Assembly (NCBI GenBank): GCA_020050775.1
Contig: JAGVKC010000015.1
Location: 1-11,751 of the forward strand
Source of the DNA: Minisyncoccota bacterium
GTDB taxonomy: Bacteria; Patescibacteriota; Minisyncoccia; Phycocordibacterales; SBAW01
Reading direction: 5' to 3'
DNA: 11,751 nt
This document shows, piece after piece, positions 4,516 to 10,212 of the stretch (position 1 is the stretch's first letter; the number at the start of each line of letters is the position of its first letter). The notes under the pieces were generated by a model. It did not search any database. It was not told the DNA's origin and saw only the letters and a list, made by a program, of their open reading frames with translations. The position numbers were made by a program, and so were the translations under genes.

Positions 4516-6672
4516 ATGCACCCCTTGGATCCTTTGACCACACATTTTCGGCTGACTGACATACAGAAGGAGGCACTGGGCAGGCTTGGTATCCGAACCA
4601 TTCGGGACCTTCTCTATCACTTCCCTTTCCGCTACGAGCAAGCTGGGGAACACTCTTCTATAAGCGGTCTTCAAGTGGGTATGGACGCGAGCCTGGTGGG
4701 CACCCTGGAAAAATTGCAGACAAAGAAATCTTGGAAGCGCAAAATTCCTGTTTCCGAAGGCTATCTGCGTGACGAGAGTGGCCGCATAAAACTCATGTGG
4801 TTCAACCAGCCCTACATCGCAAAGATGTATATGGACGGCACGACTGTGCGCGCTACCGGTAAAGTAACCGGCTCCGTCGGAAAGCTCTATCTTGCTAACC
4901 CTCAACTCGAAAAAGTTTCGCTCACTGATACTGCACTGTTTAAAAAACCTGACATACAAATCGATGAAACACCCCAACTGTATGCGATGTATCCAGAGAG
5001 TCGCGGCACGACGTCCTTATGGCTGCGCCATGCCATTGAAAAAGTCATCGCAGCAGGTGTTGTAGAAGAAACAGAAGACCATATTCCCGCAGAGATACTG
5101 AAGCAGTACAACTTGCCTACCCTGCGCACTGCGCTGCATTGGATACACGCGCCGCAAAACTTAAAAGACGCAGAGGCGGCACGCAAACGATTCGCATTTG
5201 AAGAAGTGTTTCTCATACAGCTCGAGCGCGGGCAGGAACGCGCGCGAGAATATCAGGAAAAAAGTTTTGCAGTGGATGCACCAAAAAAAGAAATAGACGG
5301 CTTTTTGGAATCCTTCCCTTTTACAGCTACTTCGGGGCAGAAGCGTGCGGTCGAAGCAATACTCACTGATATGCGCTCAGGACACCCCATGTCGCGCCTC
5401 TTGGAAGGAGATGTGGGCAGCGGCAAAACTGCTGTAGCAGCCACTGCCAGCTATGCAGCTGTACGCACACGGCCCCAAGGCCAGGACTTCGGAACACTGC
5501 AGGTCGCCTACATGGCACCTACGGAAATTCTTGCAAAGCAGCACTTTGAGTCATTTATTAAGTACTTCGAATATTTCCCTGTAAACATCGGGCTCATTAC
5601 CGGTAGCGGCTGCTATAAATTTCCTTCGAAGATCGGTCGCGGCAAGTCCACCACAATTTCCCGCACGCAACTTCTTAAATGGGTGGAGAACGGCGAGATA
5701 CCAATCCTTATCGGTACACATGCGCTTATAGAAAAAGCGGTTAAGTTCAAACATTTAGCACTCGTGGTCATCGACGAGCAGCATCGCTTTGGTACTGCAC
5801 AGCGCCGCAAGCTTGCACGCAAAGAGATTCGCCTTCCCCATCTTCTTTCTATGACCGCAACACCCATTCCTCGTACGCTCGCACTTACCGTATACGGCGA
5901 CTTGGACTTAACTCTTTTGGATGAAATGCCCGCAGGACGCAAACCTATCATTACTGAATTGGTAAAACCTAATGAGCGCGGTAAAGCATATGAAAAAATC
6001 CGCGAAGAACTTGTTGCAGGCCGTCAGGCGTATGTCATCTGCCCACGCATCGACGAACCGGACCCAGACAAAGCATTTGCACTTATGGCTAAGTCTGTAA
6101 AAGCAGAAGCAAAACGACTAAAAAAAGAAGTATTCCCTGATAAAACTATAGAAATTCTTCACAGCAAGATGAAGCCAGCAGAAAAAGACGACGTTATGCA
6201 GCGCTTCACTGCGCACGAAGTCGATATACTTGTGGCTACATCCGTCGTCGAAGTCGGTGTAAATGTTCCGAATGCCACATGCATATTTATCGAAGGCGCC
6301 GAGCGCTTCGGTCTTTCGCAGCTTCACCAGCTGCGTGGACGCGTTGTGCGCTCTAACCACCAAGCGTATTGCTTTGTGTGCCCCGAGAGCCGGGGCGAAA
6401 CAACGCTCGCACGCCTCAAGGCACTCATTACCGCAAAGAATGGTTTTGAACTTGCAGAGAAAGACCTAGAGCAGCGCGGTCCGGGCCAACTTTCTGGAAG
6501 CAAACAATGGGGTATTTCTGACATTGGTATGGAAGCACTGAAAAATCTAAAACTTGTGGAAGCGGCGCGCCAAGAAGCGCTCGCAATAGTGCAGAAAGAT
6601 ACAGAGCTTAAAAAACATCCCCTACTTGCCCAGACACTCAAAGGCCGCGCCCAAACAATGCATTTTGAGTAG
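4516..6672 (+). CDS. recG: ATP-dependent DNA helicase RecG
   Basis: RecG is the double-strand translocase that regresses stalled forks and processes branched recombination intermediates. The 718-residue protein is near the family's usual 690-ish length. An N-terminal wedge/OB domain (about 1-230) includes GIRTIRDLLYHFPFRYE and FNQPYIAKM. The helicase core has Walker A GDVGSGKT at 298-305, DEQH at 420-423 followed by RFG, motif III SMTATPIPRTLAL, GDLDLTLLDEMPAGR, motif V ATSVVEVGVNVPNAT and motif VI QLRGRVVRS. The RecG/Mfd TRG-type segment GPGQLSGSKQWGISD closes it. The loop between motif Ia and the GTHALIE segment is longer than in E. coli (GCYKFPSKIGRGKS). The start at 4516 fits TATAAT 8 nt upstream. 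The final codons (CAAACAATGCATTTTGAGTA plus G) are duplicated at 7248-7267. Confidence 0.98.
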   Translation: MHPLDPLTTHFRLTDIQKEALGRLGIRTIRDLLYHFPFRYEQAGEHSSISGLQVGMDASLVGTLEKLQTKKSWKRKIPVSEGYLRDESGRIKLMWFNQPYIAKMYMDGTTVRATGKVTGSVGKLYLANPQLEKVSLTDTALFKKPDIQIDETPQLYAMYPESRGTTSLWLRHAIEKVIAAGVVEETEDHIPAEILKQYNLPTLRTALHWIHAPQNLKDAEAARKRFAFEEVFLIQLERGQERAREYQEKSFAVDAPKKEIDGFLESFPFTATSGQKRAVEAILTDMRSGHPMSRLLEGDVGSGKTAVAATASYAAVRTRPQGQDFGTLQVAYMAPTEILAKQHFESFIKYFEYFPVNIGLITGSGCYKFPSKIGRGKSTTISRTQLLKWVENGEIPILIGTHALIEKAVKFKHLALVVIDEQHRFGTAQRRKLARKEIRLPHLLSMTATPIPRTLALTVYGDLDLTLLDEMPAGRKPIITELVKPNERGKAYEKIREELVAGRQAYVICPRIDEPDPDKAFALMAKSVKAEAKRLKKEVFPDKTIEILHSKMKPAEKDDVMQRFTAHEVDILVATSVVEVGVNVPNATCIFIEGAERFGLSQLHQLRGRVVRSNHQAYCFVCPESRGETTLARLKALITAKNGFELAEKDLEQRGPGQLSGSKQWGISDIGMEALKNLKLVEAARQEALAIVQKDTELKKHPLLAQTLKGRAQTMHFE
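6652..6671 (+). repeat. 20-bp direct repeat, copy 1 (recG 3' end)
   Basis: CAAACAATGCATTTTGAGTA encodes the last recG residues QTMHFE and the first two bases of its stop. It recurs exactly at 7248-7267, bracketing the membrane-protein gene at 6721-7221. The flanking bases differ on both sides. Confidence 0.9.
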
Positions 6673-6706
6673 TGTGGACAACGAAATAATTTGCATAATT
6701 CAGTTC

Positions 6707-6712
6707 TATACT
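6707..6712 (+). promoter_or_regulatory. -10 box TATACT of the 6721 gene
   Basis: TATACT sits 8 nt before the ATG at 6721, the same spacing as the leaderless starts of recG and malic enzyme. No Shine-Dalgarno and no convincing -35 box is seen. Confidence 0.5.
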
Positions 6713-6720
6713 TACACAAC

Positions 6721-7221
6721 ATGGATCAGCAAAATACCCTTATACGACTTGTAATAACTATATTTGTTGCTTCTCTTGTAGGAGCGGTTGTAGCTCTCGG
6801 ATTTATGGTTGGCAAGGATATGTATCTGCCTTCAGTACAACAAGTTTCCACTCCCAGTACATCTGATTATTCAGAAACTAACCCTTCAACATCTGTAACA
6901 GCCCTGAAAGAGGGTCTCTATGCTCTTGAGGGCTATAATTCTTCCTCCGATATTCCGAGCTATACAGGTCTTGTGCGCATCACGAAAGATGGTGATGTCT
7001 ATAAATTAGAGTGGACTATCCAGTCGCAATCACAGCGAGGTGTTGGAATACTAGAAGGAAACATACTCAGCGTAGGATACTTAGACATTACAGGAGGCTC
7101 ATTAAATGACACTGGTGTCGTCTCTTACAAATTACTTAGCGACACAAAACTTGACGGACTATGGTCATCGGTGAGCGGAAATAACCCAGGAAGAGAAGTT
7201 CTGACATGGACTAGTTTGTAG
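6721..7221 (+). CDS. Membrane-anchored beta-rich protein of unknown function
   Basis: This 166-residue protein starts MDQQNTLIRL and has one transmembrane helix at about 9-29 (RLVITIFVASLVGAVVALGF), a Ser/Thr/Pro-rich linker (about 40-60), then an outer domain. The domain has a regular pattern: SYTGLVRITKDGDVYKLEW, GVGILEGNILSVGYLD, GVVSYKLLSDTKLDGLWSS. This Y-x-G-x-V-x-I ... G-x-W layout is seen in small secreted proteins sometimes automatically labelled fibronectin-binding-like; I do not assign that function. An earlier in-frame start at 6691 would add ten residues upstream of the -10 box and is less likely. The gene fills most of the 596-bp unit between two copies of the recG 3' end, suggesting it arrived by insertion or duplication. 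It stops with TAG. Confidence 0.7.
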   Translation: MDQQNTLIRLVITIFVASLVGAVVALGFMVGKDMYLPSVQQVSTPSTSDYSETNPSTSVTALKEGLYALEGYNSSSDIPSYTGLVRITKDGDVYKLEWTIQSQSQRGVGILEGNILSVGYLDITGGSLNDTGVVSYKLLSDTKLDGLWSSVSGNNPGREVLTWTSL

Positions 7222-7237
7222 ATGTTTTAAGGAAAGC

Positions 7238-7273
7238 AACCCTCTTTCAAACAATGCATTTTGAGTAAGGGTT
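7238..7273 (+). repeat. 36-nt imperfect palindrome containing direct repeat copy 2 (7248-7267)
   Basis: 7238-7251 pairs with 7260-7273 (AACCCT...CAAA with TTTG...AGGGTT), 14 positions with two mismatches and one wobble, around the loop CAATGCAT. The second exact copy of CAAACAATGCATTTTGAGTA lies inside at 7248-7267. No T-run follows, so it is a poor terminator. Copy 1 at recG forms only a four-base stem, so the extra arms belong to this junction. Confidence 0.7.
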
Positions 7274-7316
7274 ACAGAACAAAGACGTATATGCTATGCT
7301 CGGACTTTAGAGGTTC
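7272..7316 (+). promoter_or_regulatory. Promoter and transcript-start element, copy 1
   Basis: TTACAG (7272-7277), a 17-nt spacer, then an extended -10 TGC-TATGCT (7292-7300), followed by GGACTTTAGA (7302-7311) around the expected transcription start. The 26 bases 7291-7316 match 8932-8957, in front of the amidohydrolase gene, at 22 positions. Confidence 0.6.
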
Positions 7317-7344
7317 ATCTCACTGAATTTCACACTCTTACTAG

Positions 7345-7373
7345 AGGAGGTGCTCATGGAAGAGCCCACATGA
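7345..7373 (+). other. Strong ribosome binding site and 5-codon ORF (MEEPT) ending in TGA
   Basis: AGGAGG (7345-7350) lies 5 nt before ATG (7356), the best Shine-Dalgarno in the window. The frame reads M-E-E-P-T and meets TGA at 7371-7373. It is the same frame as the 180-residue ORF starting at 7485, with 37 further sense codons between. A second ATG overlaps the stop (ATGA, 7370-7373) and opens a 14-codon frame. It may be a leader peptide or the true N-terminus of the downstream protein cut by a stop. A hairpin follows at 7376-7409 (GCTCG, CGAC / GTCG, CGAGC). Confidence 0.5.
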
Positions 7374-7484
7374 AAGCTCGGCGACGACTGTTTTATTGTC
7401 GATACGAGCGTTAGTGACACACACGCTCACTTCGACATACTGCGGGCAACCGTCACTCGTATAAGCGGAATAAGCGGCAACTCA

Positions 7485-8027
7485 GTGCAAGCTACGGCAT
7501 CCTTATCCCATAGGAATTTAGGTCAATTTTTCGCCCTCGGCAGGCCTTATCACACTGTCGAGGACGCACAGAGATTCCTGGCCGATTACAGGGAACGGAT
7601 ACTTGCTGCACTAAAGAATGTTGAGGTTTCCGGCCAGGGTGTTTCTCTGGAACTTCCTGCAAACTTACCCGCCTGCGGTGATTGCGTTTATATCATCGAT
7701 GAAAAGCTCGGCGAAGTGCAGGAAGTCGTAATTGCATGGCTGGGACGCGGGCGCGAATATGGTCCGATACATGTCGGATGCGACCCAGGGTTGGGTAATC
7801 CTGAAACCAGCTTTCAGCGCATTACCAAATGGTGGTCTACGTTGAAAGAGGCCCTTGATTCCCTCGGCGCAGGCGCGAACAGTTACAAGGTCGTAAGCAA
7901 GGTGGAGCTGGCGCGTCGAGCAGGTGCAGAGATCGATGAAATATTCTCCCGTGCAGAAAAGCACCACAGGAGTCCCCAGGGACAAGCTTCAATGAGAAGC
8001 CTTGGCGAATTTCTTCGGCAGCTCTGA
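7485..8027 (+). CDS. Unrecognised 180-residue protein (probably longer at the N-terminus)
   Basis: I do not recognise this family. The soluble, mixed alpha/beta sequence has no signal peptide or membrane helix. It contains YHTVEDAQRFLADYRERILAAL (helical), a CxxC at ACGDCVYIID, then VVIAWLGRGREYGPIHVG, and a C-terminal helical part with RRAGAEIDEIFSRAEKHH. The GTG at 7485 is the first usual start after an in-frame TGA at 7371 but has no Shine-Dalgarno. The 37 codons before it (KLGDDCFIVDTSVSDTHAHF...) look like normal coding sequence and follow the strong ribosome site at 7345. The real product may therefore begin at 7356 with the stop bypassed, or the gene may be damaged. It ends in TGA just before a strong terminator and shares its promoter element with the amidohydrolase gene. 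Confidence 0.6.
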   Translation: MQATASLSHRNLGQFFALGRPYHTVEDAQRFLADYRERILAALKNVEVSGQGVSLELPANLPACGDCVYIIDEKLGEVQEVVIAWLGRGREYGPIHVGCDPGLGNPETSFQRITKWWSTLKEALDSLGAGANSYKVVSKVELARRAGAEIDEIFSRAEKHHRSPQGQASMRSLGEFLRQL

Positions 8028-8039
8028 CAAAACGCAAAC

Positions 8040-8066
8040 CCGCGGCACATGTGCCGCGGATTTTTC
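8040..8066 (+). terminator. Intrinsic terminator after the 7485 gene
   Basis: CCGCGGCAC (8040-8048) and GTGCCGCGG (8051-8059) form a perfect 9-bp GC-rich stem with a 2-nt centre, followed by ATTTTTCTTT. It begins 13 nt after the stop codon. Confidence 0.9.
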
Positions 8067-8097
8067 TTTATAGAAACTTAGAGCACTCTATGATTAG

Positions 8098-8829
8098 CTA
8101 CCATGTACGCCCGGAGGGACTCGAACCCCCAACCGGTCGAGTATAAGTCGACTGCTCTACCATTGAGCTACGGGCGTGTATTTCTTTGATGCGCCTAAGC
8201 GCCATAGTAATGTACTCCCAAAGAGCCATACTATCAACGGAGAGGTTGCAGGTCCCGTGGCCGTATCCGTTCTTATAACTTATATCCTGCAGTCGAGAAT
8301 CTTTTATATATGGAGGTCGGAATTGAGAAATGGGAATTCTTAATTCTCGCGACCAGAATAATATCTCTTTCCGTATATCCATATCTTTGTAAAGATGGAG
8401 CCTAACTTTCACTTTCTTTTTGGGAACTCCCATATACTTCAGCCAGTCCAGAAATGCTTCATGTATCCCCGGATCTGTATTAGTTACAATCACACTTCCT
8501 TTTGCAGTCTTCGAGCCTTCACCCCAGTACAAATACAAACCCGTCAGGAAAATTTCTCTCTTAGACAAACGACCAATGTCAGTCTTAGCTCGTTGGTATA
8601 CCTCTTGAAGACGAAGTTCTCGCTTGTTGCGCATGGTCTCTCTAAATTTTTCAATTCTTTTTGGATTAAAATCCCTAACTTTCTTTAGTTGAGTTGACGA
8701 AAGAGGCATGTCGCGAAGCCAGATACTTAAAGTACCCTTACCCACATGTAGTGTTTGTTTAATTTCTGAGTAACTCCTACCTTCTTTTCTTAGTCGACGA
8801 GCCTTTTCTCTATCAGCAATACGAGCCAT
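8098..8829 (-). CDS. HTH protein with a possible LAGLIDADG-like domain; frame runs through tRNA-Ile
   Basis: The 243-residue frame starts with a basic N-terminus and a helix-turn-helix at about 17-40 (RSYSEIKQTLHVGKGTLSIWL), then a charged helix rich in Lys, Arg and Glu. A second domain at about 91-215 has LTGLYLYWGEGSKT, NTDPGIHEAFLDWLKYMGVP, RLHLYKDMD, QFRPPYIK and GYGHGTCNL. I know this architecture as a common, poorly characterised Patescibacteria family. The G-L-Y-x-Y-W-G-E-G stretch resembles a LAGLIDADG helix, but that link is tentative. Residues 218-241 are translated tRNA (SSMVEQSTYTRPVGGSSPSG) and the TAG lies 5 nt past the tRNA 3' end, so the native C-terminus was probably near residue 217. 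Processing the tRNA would remove the stop from the mRNA. A weak AAGG precedes the ATG. The role could be regulator or homing-type nuclease. Confidence 0.7.
   Translation of the reverse strand: MARIADREKARRLRKEGRSYSEIKQTLHVGKGTLSIWLRDMPLSSTQLKKVRDFNPKRIEKFRETMRNKRELRLQEVYQRAKTDIGRLSKREIFLTGLYLYWGEGSKTAKGSVIVTNTDPGIHEAFLDWLKYMGVPKKKVKVRLHLYKDMDIRKEILFWSRELRIPISQFRPPYIKDSRLQDISYKNGYGHGTCNLSVDSMALWEYITMALRRIKEIHARSSMVEQSTYTRPVGGSSPSGRTW
8106..8177 (-). tRNA. tRNA-Ile (anticodon UAU)
   Basis: Read on the minus strand, the acceptor ACGCCCG pairs with CGGGCGT (8113-8107), with discriminator A at 8106. The D arm is GCTC-AATGGTA-GAGC. The anticodon stem GTCGA/TCGAC closes the loop CTTATAC, so the anticodon is UAU, which reads AUA (isoleucine). 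The T arm is GGGGG-TTCGAGT-CCCTC. CCA is not encoded. Most bacteria read AUA with a CAU-anticodon tRNA modified by TilS, so this is the less common solution. The isoleucine assignment rests on the anticodon alone. The whole gene lies within the open frame of the HTH protein on the same strand. Confidence 0.92.
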
Positions 8830-8833
8830 ACAT

Positions 8834-8867
8834 GAACCTTCATTTTACCATGTAGTAAAGTAGGTTC
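8834..8867. promoter_or_regulatory. Nested inverted repeats at the HTH gene promoter
   Basis: GAACCT (8834-8839) pairs with AGGTTC (8862-8867), and inside it TTTAC (8844-8848) pairs with GTAAA (8855-8859). A minus-strand -10-like TAAAAT (8847-8842) lies within. The dyad just upstream of a HTH gene is the layout of an autoregulatory operator, which is inferred only from position and symmetry. Confidence 0.35.
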
Positions 8868-8931
8868 TGATGTACACAAATAATGCACACATTCGATCCC
8901 TGTCGCGCCCACTATATTCTTTATGTCAGTC

Positions 8932-8957
8932 ATGCTATTCTAGGACTTTAGAAGCTC
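8932..8957 (+). promoter_or_regulatory. Promoter and transcript-start element, copy 2 (amidohydrolase)
   Basis: An extended -10 TGC-TATTCT (8933-8941) is followed by GGACTTTAGA (8943-8952). The 26-nt block matches 7291-7316 at 22 positions. Its end overlaps a 7-bp hairpin, GAAGCTC-TTG-GAGCTTC (8951-8967), which would sit at the 5' end of the transcript. No clear -35 box is seen. Confidence 0.55.
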
Positions 8958-8997
8958 TTGGAGCTTCCACTCCATACAACAGAATAAGGAGAGACCC

Positions 8998-10143
8998 GTG
9001 AGATCGACAAAAGGATTGTCTCAGTACGACAAAATCGTCCTGGAACACAGCGCGACGCATGGAGGATTCTTCAATGCGCACGCGCACTTAGACCGAGCAT
9101 ATACACTCTCGGATATCTACCTCGAACACGCTGGCACAACACCCTTGAAAGCCAGTAACCTTCCGCTCTCTGTTAAGCAAAACCTGGTGGGCGACCTGCA
9201 CACCGGTCCGGCCTACAAAGCGGAAGACCTGCGCAAACGCATGACTATGGCGCTTGAGAGACAACTAGCATTCGGCGTGCGCCGCATCGACACTAATATC
9301 GACGCGACGCCGGATTTGCCCGACGGCGGTTTGCTTGCCATCAATATCGCACTTGAACTGAAAAAGAAGTTCAAAAAGAAGGGGCTCGATGTACGTATTG
9401 CCCCCACGCCTATCTTCGGCTTCAAAGAAAAGGAGCGCTGGAACGTGTTCAAGAAAGCAGCACGTTTTTCGGACTATCTCTCTCTTCTTCCTGAAAAAGA
9501 CGACTACGCTGTGGGAAGCGACCCTGACGGCAAAGTCGGGTTCAAACATCATGTTCGCATGGGGCTGGAACTCGCGTGCACAATGCGCAAAGAGATCCAA
9601 TTTCACGTCGATCAGATGAATGTGCCATTCGAAGAAGGAGCAGTCCGCGTACTTGATGTGCTGGAAGTGATACGCCAGCCCATACTGGGTGATGAACCTT
9701 CCGTGTGGCTCGTACACATGATTTCGCCTTCTGCGTACAACGAGGTGCAGTTCCGCAAACTTGTGGAAAGGCTTCTTGAACACAACGTGGGCGTCATTGT
9801 CTGCCCTACCGCGGCCATTTCTATGCGACAGCTGCGTTCGATCGAAGGGCCTGCACATAATTCGATCGCACGTATGGCAGAACTAATCAAGGCAAAAGTA
9901 CCCATACGCATCGGAACAGACAACATCTCAGATGTCTTTGTACCGCAAGCGGATGGCGACATGCTGACCGAGATAAAACTCGGCGACCTAGCAGTGCGGA
10001 TTAATCTTCCGCACATATGGGCAAAACTAGCTTGCGGCGTGGCCCTCAACAATGTGGACATTCACGATGTTGGCAGCATGCTCCACGAAGACCGAAAAGC
10101 ATGCGTAAAAGTAAATCCTCACTGGCAGCCAGCGTTCGATTAA
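8998..10143 (+). CDS. Cytosine-deaminase-like amidohydrolase
   Basis: This 381-residue protein belongs to the metal-dependent amidohydrolase superfamily. FFNAHAHLDRAYT gives the HxH metal pair (His28, His30). HVDQMN places His203 at the next ligand position, VWLVHMIS gives His240, and IGTDNISD gives Asp308. The order and spacing fit the cytosine deaminase / N-isopropylammelide hydrolase branch. In E. coli cytosine deaminase the residue three after the third His is the catalytic Glu (HCDE); here it is Gln206, so the substrate or chemistry may differ. The substrate is unknown; a nucleobase or related cyclic amide is plausible. The GTG start at 8998 is fixed by AAGGAG (8986-8991) 6 nt upstream. 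It is a single-gene transcript with its own terminator, shares a promoter element with the 7485 gene, and is probably cytoplasmic. Confidence 0.88.
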   Translation: MRSTKGLSQYDKIVLEHSATHGGFFNAHAHLDRAYTLSDIYLEHAGTTPLKASNLPLSVKQNLVGDLHTGPAYKAEDLRKRMTMALERQLAFGVRRIDTNIDATPDLPDGGLLAINIALELKKKFKKKGLDVRIAPTPIFGFKEKERWNVFKKAARFSDYLSLLPEKDDYAVGSDPDGKVGFKHHVRMGLELACTMRKEIQFHVDQMNVPFEEGAVRVLDVLEVIRQPILGDEPSVWLVHMISPSAYNEVQFRKLVERLLEHNVGVIVCPTAAISMRQLRSIEGPAHNSIARMAELIKAKVPIRIGTDNISDVFVPQADGDMLTEIKLGDLAVRINLPHIWAKLACGVALNNVDIHDVGSMLHEDRKACVKVNPHWQPAFD

Positions 10144-10158
10144 CGCTCCTTGCCTAAT

Positions 10159-10192
10159 CCCCGGCCTTTGCAGGCCGGGGATTTTCTTTTTT
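10159..10192 (+). terminator. Intrinsic terminator after the amidohydrolase gene
   Basis: CCCCGGCCT (10159-10167) pairs with AGGCCGGGG (10172-10180) around TTGC, followed by ATTTTCTTTTTT. It is strong in the plus direction. On the minus strand no T-run follows, so it would serve ftsH poorly. Confidence 0.93.
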
Positions 10193-10195
10193 ACT

Positions 10196-10210
10196 CTGAG
10201 TTTGTCGAAG
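10196..10210. repeat. Candidate dispersed-repeat core CTGAGTTTGTCGAAG
   Basis: This short sequence lies between the terminator and the ftsH stop. From memory, near-identical CTGAG-YY-TGTCGAAG strings recur between genes in many bacterial genomes. Only one copy is visible here, so the repeat nature cannot be shown from the window. Confidence 0.3.
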
Positions 10211-10212
10211 GG

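Noticed and set aside
4479..4601. N-terminal extension of malic enzyme from 4601
   Set aside because: The 41 added residues show no family similarity, would overlap recG coding sequence, and lie upstream of the likely -10 box at 4491-4486.
6691..6720. Alternative TTG start ten codons before 6721
   Set aside because: The -10 box TATACT at 6707-6712 lies inside it, and the residues are not part of the membrane anchor pattern.
7238..7273. Integron attC site
   Set aside because: The arms end in AACCC/GGGTT, but the bases do not fit RYYYAAC...GTTRRRY, and no integron integrase is present.
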